A stretch of 64,000 bases of DNA from Auriscalpium vulgare (lineage: Eukaryota; Basidiomycota; Agaricomycetes; Russulales; Auriscalpiaceae): assembly GCA_019915015.1 (NCBI GenBank), contig JAHBBC010000004.1:248001-312000 (forward strand). Reading direction: 5' to 3'. The translations under genes were made by a program, and so were the position numbers. Shown here one piece after another: positions 43,690-55,452 of the stretch. The notes beneath the pieces are model-generated. The model ran no database searches. It had not been told where the DNA came from and was given only the letters and a program-made list of their open reading frames with translations. The number at the start of each line of letters is the position of its first letter. Position 1 is the first letter of the stretch.

Positions 43690-44220
43690 ACGATGACAGC
43701 GGCAACAGCATGCTGCGTGGCATCCCTGCTGGACTGGGGCTCCCGGAGGAGGCGGACGAAGAGGAGTGCAATGACGGCGCGACGGAGAGACGGCGGGACG
43801 GAGACTGGCCGACACACGGAGACGGAATATGAAGAGTTCCACGGACACGCGCGTGAGCATTGCGCTGACGACGCCGACGTACTCGATTGTCGGTACACAC
43901 GTTCCATTCTGCGACGACGGGCAGTCCTGAGTCCGACCAGGCTCTTCCAGCTCCGCCACGCGACGCGCTGCAGTGCGCGCTCTCCCTACTCTCTGAACGA
44001 CACGTCGAGGACCTGCAGCAGCGGGCACTTCTCCGGCAGGCGGTGCACGGGGGCCAATGCGGGCAGGCGACGAGCACGAGCGCAGTGAGCGAGGACTGCA
44101 GCACGCGCGGAGAGCGGCGTGCACACTGGGAGTGTCAATGAGCTGCAGGTAGCGACGGCCCAGTTGTTTGCGTCTACGGGCGCGTCCCACTCATGCGCTG
44201 GCTTCAACATGCAGGGTCTT
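43690..44220 (-). pseudogene. Possible relic of an LRR/F-box-type gene
   Basis: Minus-strand pieces in different frames read like leucine-rich repeats (SSLTALVLVACP, LPEKCPLLQVLDVSF). No intact frame. Very uncertain; may be chance in GC-rich DNA. Confidence 0.2.
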
Positions 44221-44607
44221 GCTGCTTGTGATCGTCGAGATGGGGTTTGCCCTCCCCGGCACGGAAGAGCTCAGTGCGGGGAGATGGGCGTGAGGCCCGC
44301 GTGAGGCGAGAAAGACGTGGGGCAGCATGGAACAGCTGCGGGCAGAGGCTACTATTGCAACTCTAGTACATGTTGTATAGTAGTCCATTAACAGACCATT
44401 ATATTGCTGCGCGAGAGGTAGCACAGCGTTAGCATCCATCGCCATGCATTGTTAGCGCGTGAGAATGAACGGGCCGTCATGATTCGGCGGTTTTGCTGAT
44501 GCAGATACACACTGCTGTCCCCAGCGCCGCAGCCGCTCGCCTTGCAAAAGTCTTCTTTGCCCCCCACCCCCACTGTTCTCTCCCGCCCCTGCCACTGCGC
44601 AGTCTTC

Positions 44608-46786
44608 ATGGCCCCAAAACGAGGTGGACGCCAAAGTGCCCATGTTGCCAGGCAGCTGTCTCGGGAGGGCACCTCACAGGCCCCTCCGGGCTCCGGCGGC
44701 CAGATGACTACCCTCATGGACCAGATGCGTCGGACCACCGAAGACTGGTTTAAAGCGCCGAAAACCACCCAGGCGTACGGCCGCTACATTGCTGCAGGCA
44801 AGGAATGGCTTGGAAAGATGGGCGCCAAAGAGGCGCCATCTCAGGCTGAGGACAGCGTCTCTGAGTGGAGGACAGCGTTTGATAGCATTGGCGTATTTAC
44901 ACCATTGGCTCTCAAACTCTTCACCGCCTACAAGTGCGACTCGGTGGACAGGTGCGGGTTCTCAACGGCTGAGGGTATCAGGGCTGCGTTCAAAGACTAT
45001 TTCATCCGGTGCGTCGTCATTGAAGTCACATTGCCATTGATCTGCCCTCAGGCTGACACTTTGAGTGGTGCAGGGAACTAAAATGCCAGGGCAACACATG
45101 GACGTTCAGCACGGTGACTCAGACCTGGGAGGGGAACCCTGTTTTTGATCAGGAGTTTGTGGCCTACTACACCTCCCTCAAGCACCGATCCCAGCGAAAT
45201 GCTGTCGTGACGCATGCTCTGCCCATGCTCCCCAAAGACCTGAAGGTTATCATGGGGTATCTGGACAGCCCTAAGGCAGAGGGCATGTCTCTCACACGCC
45301 GCCTGTACTACAAGGCCTTCGCAACAGCAGGGTTCAACCTGTGGACCAGGCAGGTGATCCCATGGCAATACTCGTGTATCTTATCGGCTCATATTGTCGT
45401 AGAACCGATGAGCTTATCACCTTGCAGTGGGGGGACATATCCTTCCGAATGATGCAGAGCTCAGAGCCGCACATCGCCGTCAACCTTGTCTTTCGAAAGA
45501 ACAACAAGGACCCTCTGAAAGGCAAGTAATGCGTTGTTGAGTCTCTCAAAGCATGCAGATTGATGTGCTACAATAGGGCACGAGATGCTCATTCCTGAGC
45601 AAACCGATCATCCGGAGTACGATATGTTCCGGTACATGTCCGATTGGGTGAATCATCTCCAGCAGAAGATGCAGAGAGCTTTGCTGCCGGTCGACTACGT
45701 CTTTCCCGCTCTCGCTTCCACTGACGAGCTCAAACTTGGGGAGCCCATGTCGCACACCGCCATTGACAAGATGCTTGAGGCTGTGACATCAGCGTCCGGT
45801 GTCATGGACGGCCGTAATGGGAGGTTCTCGACACATTGCTTTCGCCGTGGGGGGGCTCAGTGGCGGTTCATGTTCGATGAGCGCAAGTGGAGCTTGAAGG
45901 CCGTCAAGTGGTGGGGGGGGTGGTCATCCAATGACGACGTAATTGATTTCCTTGCCAGTAAATTGCACCCCTGTTCTCAAAATGACATCCTAGGTTGGAA
46001 CCGTTATGCGCTATCTGTTGGATGAGTTGACGGCGTATGAGGACGGCTTCTCGGACATCATGCTCAAGAATCGCCACAAGGACAGGCATGAGACCTTCAT
46101 GGGCTCTCCACCCAGCGAAATGGAGCTGTGGGTAACTGCGATAGGCAGTCGCATAGACAAGATGGCTAGTCGGTTGGAGGAGGTCATCAGCACACCTCGC
46201 TCAGACCGCACACTAACTACCTCCACCACACCTCAGTCGGCACGCACTCTGACTGCCCCCTGCAGTCCTGCTATGAGTGAGCCTGGCCATATTATACTTT
46301 GTGATTTAGCACTGATCAAAGTGATCACAAGCTCCCCTCCCCTCGTTACTGTCCGTCATTGCAGCGCAGTATCCTCCACGAGACAATAACGACGATCTAC
46401 CTGACGATGTACCTGCGTGGACGGAAGCAGCAGATGAATGCGCTCGTCCACCCACTCAGCCACTCCAGCCTCCTCGCATCCCAGAGACCAACACTCTGGA
46501 TGATGTCATCCGCTACTGGGAGGTTGGCGACACCTCCAAGGGCCTCATTGTCCCCCTGCACAAATGGGAGGCCACCTTTCAGAAGAAGACATTGGGCAGG
46601 GAAGCACAGAAACTATCAAATATTTCACGCGTCTACGAGGAGTTCAAGACAGGATATGGTGGGGACAGGGAGGCATTTGAGGCAGCGTACCCTGGTTTGT
46701 CTGGGAAGTTCACCAAACTCATGCTGGAGGTGAGGAAGGCATGGATTGTTAGCGGTAAGACGAAGGCACGGAAGTCCCGTAAATAG
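44608..46786 (+). CDS. Crypton-type tyrosine recombinase (transposase), complete
   Basis: Exons 44608-45008, 45074-45349, 45403-45521, 45577-45938, 45994-46276 and 46365-46786 join to 620 codons with no stop. N-terminal SAM-like part; box I Arg in RTDELITLQWGDI (about residue 226); box II HCFRRGGAQ (about 352-360); WWGGWSS; nucleophile Tyr in MRYLLDEL (about 393); C-terminal domain (DDVIRYWEVGD...IVPLHKWE) like the GCR1_C DNA-binding domain found in fungal Cryptons. Tyrosine recombinases cut and rejoin DNA through a Tyr link, and Cryptons move as DNA circles. Introns 2 (from 45350) and 3 (from 45522) need GC donors (AG|GCAGGT, AG|GCAAGT) to keep the frame. Element ends are not defined. It may be active or domesticated. 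Confidence 0.82.
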
Positions 46787-46830
46787 TCTCAGGAGTCAGT
46801 AGCACCGAAAACTACAGTGATCTAGTGCTC

Positions 46831-48987
46831 TACATCAGGACAATGGTTGCCGAGCGACTAGGTCCCGCAAGCTCACAAGCTCCCACAAGACATTGTGACA
46901 GCTTGAGTTGTCTGGACAGCTATGTATCCCAACTCCAAGGCCCACCTCCGAAGCGAGGTGTCAGGTACGCGGGTTGATCTCTTGTATGGTCTGGACAGCT
47001 CACTAGAGCTCACTGCGGCGGCTTGACAGAGCTTACAAGACGAGGTGCAGGAACTGTGATGGCGCCGTCACAACTTGGCGGCATCCGTCACTGCCAGCGG
47101 TTGTTCCCCTTCGTACGTGCAAGTCTTCTCCGTCATCCGAACCACCTTCGTCCCATTGATCCTGCACCCACTCTTGAGTCTTCCCCTACCCAATCGTCCC
47201 TCGAGGCTGGCGTTTGCACCCTAGACTGCGCTCATTCGCAATGCCTCACATGTTGAACTCGCAAGGACACGCGCTTCGCGATCAACCACTTCACAAGTAT
47301 CGGTCTTGGCGCGATCACGGAGGACATGCGCGAGCATCTGCTCAGTCCCTCCTCCCCTCGCTACCAACTGATCCCGCTCTCGCATATGCCATCTTCCGCA
47401 CTCAACATACCATCCTTTCACCACAGCCGTCGCACACATACTTCCCGCGGCTCATGCACTGTCTCCGCATCACGCACGCCTCTCGACATACACCCGCAGC
47501 CTTCCCGCAGCAGCCGCGGCGGTCACCAAGTGCGCGCCGCAACTCGTCATGCGACGCTGGGAAGCAAAGAGCTGCCTGAGTCGTGCAAGAATGCGCTGGA
47601 GGTGGAGCACGGGGGACATGAAGGATGTTAGACGGACATGTGCAGTTGGACGCTGCGAGCAGGTGCGGTTGAACCTTCGGGTGCTTCTCCTCGCGCTGCC
47701 CGACAAACACGTCCACTCACTCTACCTCTCAACGACCGCGCTGCGGCAGTGTCTGCAGCTGAGTGCGCTGAGCCCGGACGCGGGGTGCCTCGCTGGACCG
47801 CGCTGGCGGCGGTCGGCTTGGCCGTCGTCGACGGCGGGATGAGCCAGAGTCCCGAGCATCCCTGGGCACGTGGATCGAACAGGAAGTGAGTCTCAGCCCG
47901 TCTCTGTCTCTCTGCGTCTTGATGGCCGGGCATGTATAGGTTGAAAAGGCCGTCAGCAAAGGCGTACCTTGTCTTCCGTCTCCCCAGTGTCCGCGCGCGC
48001 GCTGACCGCACCCCCAGCTCCTCCTCGCGAAGAAGCACCCATCGCTGCGGCTGCTCACGTACCCCCTCCTGCTCACCCACGCGCGCCTCGCGCACGCGCA
48101 GCACAACCCCAAGTTCGCACGTGCGCTCCTGCGGCTGCTCGCCGCCGTGCAGCCCGCGGCGGACCCGCCCGCGCTCGTCTGCGCCGCGCACCTCGCGCAC
48201 CACTCCCTGCGCGCTCGCGGCGCTCGATGCGCTGGCGGACAGCGCGCTACCGCCACAGGTCGCGCTGCTCGCGCGCGTCGTGCGCCTGCACGCGCTCGTC
48301 GCGCACGCACAGCACGCGGCCGTGGAGCACGCGTGCGGGCTCTCGTACGCCGAGGGCGCAGGGGCCGGGCCCTGCGCTTCCGTCGAGTGACACTTGATGA
48401 CGCAAGCCCGCCACACCGCACCGTCGCTGCCACCACTACAAGCGCACTCCCAACTGCCGTGGATCCATGTGCTCGACAGGGCGCGTCGACGCGACCTCGC
48501 GGACCGCAAAGCCTCTAGGCCCCATCCCCAGGTGCAAGACGTCCGCGTGCAGCGCCCACCTGCCGCGCCGCGCGGACATGTAAGGGCTCGCGAAGACAAT
48601 CACACGGCACGGTCTCCGCACGAGCATATCTGAGGACAAGTATTCTTGTAGCCGTCTTTCAGCTAGCTACTGTTCCGGGTTTCGTCCTTGTATACTAGAA
48701 TCACAGAATAATTGATTTCATTGCTTATCTGAATGAGGGAGTGAAAATATGCGAGAAAAACAACAGCGGAGCGAGCTTGTGCCAGCTGTCAAGAGCTCTC
48801 AAGCTCCCAGCTGCGAGAACGGCGGTCGAATCCGGGGAAGCGGCGGTTCTTGTGCAAGCTGTCCAGACGCGTCAAGCTTGCTTAGTAGAGCTTGATGCGT
48901 CTGTCAAGAAGGGATTTAGCTTGAGGTGTCTTGCGAGCTTGGGGCTCTGTCAAGACGCGCCAAGCTCGCTCCCGTTTTCCTGATGTA
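46831..48987 (+). mobile_element. TIR element X, non-autonomous
   Basis: Begins TACATCAGGA and ends TCCTGATGTA, with imperfect inverted ends of about 200 bp (46831-47035 and 48776-48987) rich in AGCTTG and CTGTC(C/A)AGAC motifs. CTC follows and precedes the ends (46828-46830, 48988-48990), a possible 3-bp duplication; TA is the alternative. No transposase is inside. The left end matches best the right end of element Y, and the right end matches Y's left end, so X and Y are two copies in opposite orientation. The superfamily is not determined. Confidence 0.6.
48000..48395 (+). pseudogene. Gene fragment carried in element X
   Basis: Very GC-rich. The plus strand encodes Ala/Leu-rich helical-repeat-like sequence (LRLLTYPLLLTHARLAHAQ, then after a frame change CALAALDALADSALPPQVALLARVVRLHALVAHAQ and a stop after PCASVE at about 48390). 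It looks like a TPR-type host protein fragment. No counterpart is seen in Y. It may be a captured host exon. Confidence 0.35.
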
Positions 48988-48990
48988 CTC

Positions 48991-49360
48991 TAAGTATTGC
49001 CCTGGGGGTAAAATCTGCCTGGGAAGAACGCGTAATTGAGCGCAAGTCAATGGTGCCTGGACTGCTCTTAAATCTACCGCCGATAAGCTCAGGGCTAACA
49101 GCGGGCTAAGAACTTATGCCACTCAGATTTACCCACGTTTAAGGACAGATTTAACTCATTATTATAGGGCCTCTGGTTCCCCTGTATGTCCCAACTGTCC
49201 TGCTCAGGCCCATATCCATGTCCCCTCCATGGCATTGTTCTATTTGACTCGTACATCAGCCCCTGGAGGAAACGGAGAGATGGTTCAGCTGGCGGACAAG
49301 CAGCTTAGGTAGAGGGGACACCGAACCGGCGCCTGATTCGGCACCCATATATTACGCCTA
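48991..49360. other. Spacer between element X and a recombinase relic
   Basis: No open frame of interest. A short AT-rich stretch is at 49130-49170. Confidence 0.4.
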
Positions 49361-49369
49361 GCAAGACAG

Positions 49370-50012
49370 CCATGACTCGGATGGTAAAAGCGGTAAAGGA
49401 TGTGGAGGAGGATCGGTTGGGATGGAGGCATTGAAAAGGGATGGGGCATGCAAGCGTGTTGGCACCGAGGGGGGCGGTAAGGAAGAGTGCCAGGTCATAT
49501 AAGAACCGCCTGTCGCTAGAGGAGATGCGGCCTTAAATAAGGGATCAACGGCGTCGAGCCTCCTCTCGCTAATCACTGTATCACCTTCAAAGAAGCTATC
49601 TCCCTCATGCCCAGGTACGAAATATCGGAAAGAACCCGGAGACAAGCCTTTAGTGATGGAACGATTGTCCTACGCGCCGGGTAGACAAGCGCACACTGTC
49701 ACTAACCCTGCCAAACGTCTTCCGACGGTGGCGGAGATTAACTCGGTCAGCATCTGTGAGCTGGCAGAGTCGGTGCAAGCCAGAGAAACCCACAAGAGCG
49801 ATTGCCACCAGACAAAGAAGTGCATTGTCAGATGAATTGGGGTGTGCGGAGACAAGTCGGAGCAAGTGCTCGAGTGTGAGCGGGTCTTTTCGAGTCGTTC
49901 GCGTACTGTAGCGCTGAGCCAGTCGGCTGCAGAAAGAGAAAACAGAACCAAGAACGCACCTCCAGTACGTCTTCGTTTCGCCGCGTACTATTTTTGCGGC
50001 CGGCTGATGCAC
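49370..50012 (-). pseudogene. Tyrosine recombinase relic (DIRS-like type)
   Basis: Minus-strand frame 50012-49650 contains RKDPLTLEHLLRL, then ALVGFSGLHRLCQLT, the box I Arg region of the recombinases found with DIRS-like elements in basidiomycetes. A stop (after QSFHH) and a frame change follow; the next frame (49645-49370) continues with family-like pieces (the start of the second half, then a PSESW stretch). The box II HxxR and Tyr are not recognisable. Dead fragment. Confidence 0.5.
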
Positions 50013-50926
50013 TACCAGGCGCAGGTGTTCAATCCGGCATTGGCAGGAAGCCTGGGCCGTCGAAAAAATTGCCTGCAGAAGCTCCCCCTCTAGCCAAGTG
50101 ACATGAGTCCCTAGCAGTAAGCAGCCCAGTCCCGGAGTTGCTCCAATTCCGGGGCACTACTTTGGACTCCCAGGGAGGCTAGTGTTCTGCACCAGTAGGC
50201 CAGAGGGTGGGGAGTCAAATGGGAGGCATAGATCAAACCTGCGAGGCAGTTGGACCAGTAATATCAGGGTGCCCGCGTCTGGCACTCAGGGAACCCAGCA
50301 CTTGACAGACGTAGTCGGCTATGGATAGCTCACAATCCCTGGACTCTTAGATAGGACTCTCTTGCGCCTGTCCGCCTGTTCATTGTAATTTGCTGTAATG
50401 TCTGGATCTCTGGTTCTCAGGGCCTGGTAGGGAGGGCAAAGCTAGCAGAGTCCAGAAATGCCACCGTGGGATCTCAGCCACAGGCGCGTTCTGGGATCCC
50501 AGAACGCGCCTGTGGCTGAGACCCAGTGAAAAACCGGGCGCGATTTCCTATGGCCCAATATGCATAGGATGGCCTGCTCTGCAGATCCGCGTGTCGCCCG
50601 CGATGGGGTCGCTGTTGACGATGGGTGCAGTCGATCGGGGCTGTGGCCCCAAAACGTGGGTCTTAGCCAGGCGGGCTGCAACATCAGCAAAAGTGCAGAG
50701 CCATAAAGCCACTTGCAGCCGGCATATGCCGCGTCGGCCCTTACATGGCCATACAGCCGCATAGAGGAAGGCCGCAAGGATGGCAGCGTTCTGATATGAA
50801 AGCTGCCAGCCTGCAGCCAGTATATACGAGGGCCGTCGTAAGATGGCGGCCCTAGCAGGTAGTATATATATGCATCATACATGAGTAGCAAAATACAAGT
50901 CCATTCATAGCGACGCAAACCCGACT
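50013..50926. other. Spacer with palindrome, no gene
   Basis: A 158-codon minus-strand frame (50442-50918) is open but includes the palindrome twice and shows no family signature, so I do not call it a gene. Confidence 0.4.
50472..50521. repeat. Perfect 50-bp palindrome
   Basis: 25 bases (starting TCTCAGCCACAGGCGCG) followed without spacer by their exact reverse complement, centred on GGGATCCC at 50496/50497. Outside it a further GGG/CCC pair continues after one mismatch. Confidence 0.95.
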
Positions 50927-52746
50927 ATCAGGAAAACGGGACCGAGCTTGGCGAGGCTTGCCGCGTCTGTACAGAGCCACAAGCTCGCTAGACGTCTTTA
51001 GCTAGGTCCCTTCTGTACAGACACATCAAGCTCTACTAAGCGAGCTTGACGCGTCTGGACAGCTTGTGCAAGACTGTCGCTTCCGAGGGCTATTCTCGCA
51101 GATGAGAGCTTGACAGCTGTGGACAGCTGGTTGAAGCCCGGTTGGTTATTGCATTTTATGCTCGCTACATGATTCAGACAATCATTTTCATTGCAAACTG
51201 ACTACATCAACTCTAAGATACAACATGTAACTGCAAACGGGACAGACAGAAGGTTACGCTACAATCAAACTGCTGCTCTCCAAGTCCAAGCGGTTGCCGC
51301 TATCGCGATGTCGAGCCAGTTGCTCTCCTGAAAGGCTGCCTTGACAACCACGCGACGCGTACGTCGTGAGCCCGTTGTTGTGCACGGCCTGCGGGTCCTA
51401 GATACGCGGCGTCCAACGCAGCATGATATATGCGACAGCGACCCGCGGGAGGCACACTGATGAGGCGCGGGCAGAAGAGCCACCTGCCCAGTCTATCGAT
51501 GCACATGCAGTCAGTGACAGGCGCACCATGAGCAGGGCCCGTACGCACCTATTTCATGGGTATCTTGTCCTCGGGATACCGTTGCCGCGCGAGCTGGCGA
51601 CGGGGCAGGTGAGTCGGGCGCGTGTACAGTACTACGAACACATTATATACGCACCTTACCCCGCCGCGCCGTGATCCATGCTCCCGATGTGCCTGCATCT
51701 GCACGCGCCGCCGTTGCTACTGCTGCCGCCGCCGGGAATCGTGCCCGTCGTCCGACTCACCGTTGTATCGGACGAGCCCGCCGGCAAGTGCTCCCGCGAG
51801 CGCGCCGTGCCCCGCCGCGACCGATACTCTGCCACCACCGCCTCCAGCTGCTCCCGTTGTTGCTGTCGTTGCTACGCTGAGCGTCGGGCATGCTGAAAGC
51901 ACACTTGAAACAGGTCCAGCTGGGTGATTATGTTGAAGCGTGACACGCGCCCGGCCTGTGCTCGGCGACGCGGTGCGACGGTTGTCCGCAGTATGCGAAC
52001 GGCAGCGGGCAAGCGGTGTGGGGCTTGAGAACATTGTAGTCATGTGCATTTGAGGGTGGTGTGGCATGTGCGGGAAAGCTGGCGCGTGAGGCGCGCGACG
52101 GTGGTACATGCAAGCTGCGCGGGACTGAGTCAGTGACGTGGCAGATGCATGAAGAACTGCCGCCCGGGCAGACTCCTTGAGTCATGTACTCACCTGAAGC
52201 CCAGTACACTTATGCCTATAGCTGGCAGGGACTGACACGTTCGAGGTCGTTGAGGCGGGGGTATCCGGGAGGTTGCCAGCATGGCCATCGGCAGGCGACT
52301 CGACTGCGACATTCGAGCAGCAGTCCATTGCAAGTGATCCCTGCTAGGGTGTGATGAAGCGCCAGCATCGATGAGCGAGTGGAGATGCGAAGAGTGAGTA
52401 CGGGAATGACGGGATGGGGGGAAGTACGAGAGAGCTGCACATCGGACTTGTAGTAAGCTCGGGCACCTGTGACGTCGACGGTCACCGGTCACCGGTCACC
52501 GGTCACAGCTCCTGCAGACCCGTCTACGATCTTGAAGTTGTCACGGTAACATTTTAGGTCTGGAGAGTTCTGTCAAGCCGCCGCGGAGAGCTGTCCAGAC
52601 GATACAAGAGACAAGCGAGCCGAGCCTGACACGTCGCTTCGGAGCTGGGTCTTGGGCTAGCTGTCCAGACAGCTCAAGCTGTCACAATATCTTGTGGGAG
52701 CTTGCGTCCTTGCGGGAGCTAGTCGCTCGGCAACCGTTTTCCTGAT
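50927..52746 (-). mobile_element. TIR element Y, non-autonomous, inverted relative to X
   Basis: Begins ATCAGGAAAACGG and ends CCGTTTTCCTGAT; end regions 50927-51140 and about 52555-52746 are imperfect inverted repeats with the same AGCTTG/CTGTCCAGAC motifs as X. Interior sequence near 52320-52400 aligns loosely (reverse strand) with 47130-47250 in X. No clear target duplication. No transposase. Confidence 0.55.
52480..52506 (+). repeat. Four tandem GGTCACC units in element Y
   Basis: Seven-base near-palindromic units in tandem (the fourth ends in A). They may bind a dimeric protein, or may just be a microsatellite. Confidence 0.8.
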
Positions 52747-52750
52747 TCGG

Positions 52751-53183
52751 ATGGCAGCCAGTATAGACTCAAGTTGTCGGCACCTTCAACGTCGTCCTCG
52801 CCCTCCTCCTCCGGGTCCTCTTTATCTTCCCGCTCCCATTCTTCGTACATGGCGTCGACGTCAAGCTTCAAGCTTGTCGCTGTCCGAGTCCGACGAGCTC
52901 GAGCCCGCGAGCTTGAGCTTGAGCCCGAACCCGATTCAACGTCCTCGTCGCCCTTGCGCATGTCTTCCTGGTGGCCAGTATCGTCCTCACCGCCTGCGCC
53001 GCCACTCTCTGCGCCGTCGCTGCCCGCGCCGCCAGGACTGTCTTCGAACGTACGCGACCCCCGATCCCGCTTGCTACCACGCCGCACCCGCACACCACCT
53101 CCGATCGACAGCGGGCCCCGCACACGCACGCCGACCGTGCACATCGACAGCATGTCATCGCACACACGCCCGTCCCGATGCAC
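52751..53183 (-). CDS. Hypothetical acidic protein fragment beside element Y
   Basis: Minus-strand frame from ATG 53181-53183: Gly/Arg-rich start, then Ser/Gly/Asp-rich, then an acidic helical stretch (DAMYEEWEREDKEDPEEE). The frame runs into the end of element Y, where it stops at 52719. The composition looks like a real disordered protein whose 3' part may have been cut off by the insertion. No family recognised. The plus strand is also open here, so this is uncertain. Confidence 0.3.
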
Positions 53184-53274
53184 GCAAGCTAGCGGCTGGC
53201 CTGTAGCACTAGCAGTAGATGTAGCTATATTTCATGTAATAACCGACAGTACTCATACACTACATATCTAGGGT

Positions 53275-53345
53275 AGAGCACGGGTACGGGTGAAACCGCG
53301 GTGTTTCACTCACGGGTATGGCGGGTACGGGTAAGGTGTCGGATA
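53275..53345 (+). repeat. GGGTA-rich piece resembling hAT subterminal sequence
   Basis: Contains CGGGTACGGGTG, a hairpin GTGAAAC/GTTTCAC (about 53289-53308) and CGGGTATGGCGGGTACGGGTAAG, similar to 15766-15810 of the hAT element. Probably a leftover end of a related element. Confidence 0.4.
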
Positions 53346-55452
53346 TTGTCACAGTCACTCCGGCTCTCGCAGCCCGAGTTAAAGTTCAACTTGAAGCAAC
53401 GGGCTCGCGACGCGCCGTCACTCGCCGCGCCTCAGTGTACCGATGCGCCGCAGGGCAGAAGAACAACGCCGATGAGGAATCAGACTTGAGGTGTATCCGC
53501 GTGGGGTGCGGCTCCCCGAGGCGGGGCTAGGCGCGGTTGCGTCGGCAGGCAGGGGCATCTCACCTGGGGCTAAAAACCTTTGTTCTTAGCAGCGGGCTTC
53601 TACTTGAGCGTGCTCGATTTCTTGGACTTGAAGCGGCGCGCGCGCGTGGATACAAAGGGTCGTCTGCGGCCTCTACATCAGGCTGAGTGCGCGAGCGCGG
53701 GACGGGAGGTGGACATCCCGTGAAAACAGTGGAGGACGCCGTGAAGCTCTTTTGCATTGGCAAGGAAGTTTCAATGAGCGAGGGCCCGCTGGGGCTCTTC
53801 TGTGCCGGAAGGGCCAGAGCCGCGTTTCGACTCGGAGGCGTTAAGTGGTGTATTTGCTCTTGTTTGCGTCATGTTCAGCGTCGCAACCCAGTCGCAACCT
53901 CTGGCAACGTCTTGCAACCTCTCAAAACTTCATCTTTTATTCCGTCTTCGAGCTTATCCTCCATGCTCCTCCCTCATTTATCAAATTGAGTCTCGCCGTC
54001 ATAGCCACTGAGCAGGGTCAAAGCGCTGAAATCAGTAACTTAGCCAGGTCATTGAGTTGCTTTCGTTTATGTCTGAGGTATTCTGTCAGTTCCGCAATAT
54101 CCTAACGCGTATAGTTTTTGTCCAGGTCGTCGCAACTTGAAGCGCTGCAGTGCACAGTAACACGTTCGCCTTCACATAGTCCCCCTGCGACAACATCGTC
54201 AATACAAACCAGGATGGATTTGTTGCATTTGACACTCGACCCCGTTCTCAACACCCCAGGCTCTGCAATCTCGGACCTGCCGACTCAGCCCACTTTCGGC
54301 CTATCGCATCTCCCTCGCCTCCGCATCCTCTCTCCGCATCCGCAGAACTCCTTCAACTCCCACAAGTCGAAGCTCGACGTGGGCCCATAGTACCTCCGGT
54401 GGGACAGGGTGTAACACGATGTGTTCCGCCTTTGCACACGCTTGCTACGTCCTGCCTGCCTCTGACGACAGATGGGTACCGAGAGGGCCTCCGATCGGTG
54501 CGTCTACGCTCATCTCGAGTACAAGTTGCTCGCTCGCACAGGCGACATCCGCTCACGGCTGGTGCGTTTGATCCCGCCCACCGGGTAAGGCTCTCCTCTC
54601 GACGCTCTGTACACATTCCTCGCGTTCCCATTGCCTGCGCGCGCATCGGAGCAAGGCGCGCGCAACGGATGGCGCTCTATGGTAGCCCCTTCTCTTTGAA
54701 TGGCAGGTAGGTCCAACCATTCTCATACAACAGAACGTCTCTACTAGGCGTCGTGTGCGCTCACACATTCAGGCACTCGCCGGCCGGGAGGGCTATCTAC
54801 TAATATACTACGGCGCATTTGTATGCAGTTGGGCTCATGCAACTACTCATACCTGTTCACTTCCTTACATATATGGTTCCAGTCTTTACTCTCGGGTCCC
54901 CGGTGGTGTTCCGGTGGTGCCAATAACAAATGTGCACGTGTTTTGCTCATTCATGATAAGCCAAAGGCCGAGAAATCAACCAATAAATTGAATATCATAA
55001 CATTAGGAGGTGTGTGCTTGACGTTGCTCGAGAGCGGCCTCGAGAGCGAATGACGAATGACGCGGCGGCGAGCCGACAGCTTAAGCGTGCTTGACCTGAC
55101 TGACTTGTGACAGTCGTTGTCGCCGTTTACATAAAATCTGGTCAAAAGTGCAACGTTTGATGTCAAGTCGGAGGGCAGTTTGCGGCTGATATCAATATTG
55201 TCGGAGGGCAGTTGCGACGTGACATAACAACATCTTAGTGTAAGCGCTCATCAGCCGAGGACGTCTGTCCGCACAGCATCAGACTCGGACAGCCTGGTAG
55301 GAGGGAACATCGCAACTTGATATGCAAGACGTAGTCAACTACAGTACATTGTTATTTGACAGACAGGCATGGGTGGGGACTGGGGGCACGGGGGCACGCG
55401 AACACTGGGAAACCCAAGAAACACAGGCATGAATACACTGGCAGTGCATTCC
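53346..55452. other. Gene-poor DNA before the transportin gene
   Basis: A short plus-strand frame at 54214-54390 (58 codons from an inner ATG) has a gene-like start but no recognisable content. Nothing else can be supported. The transportin 3' flank lies at the right. Confidence 0.4.

Noticed and set aside
47628..48599. 323-codon minus-strand ORF in element X
   Set aside because: Composition dominated by Arg/Ala/Ser from extreme GC content; the plus strand there looks more protein-like.
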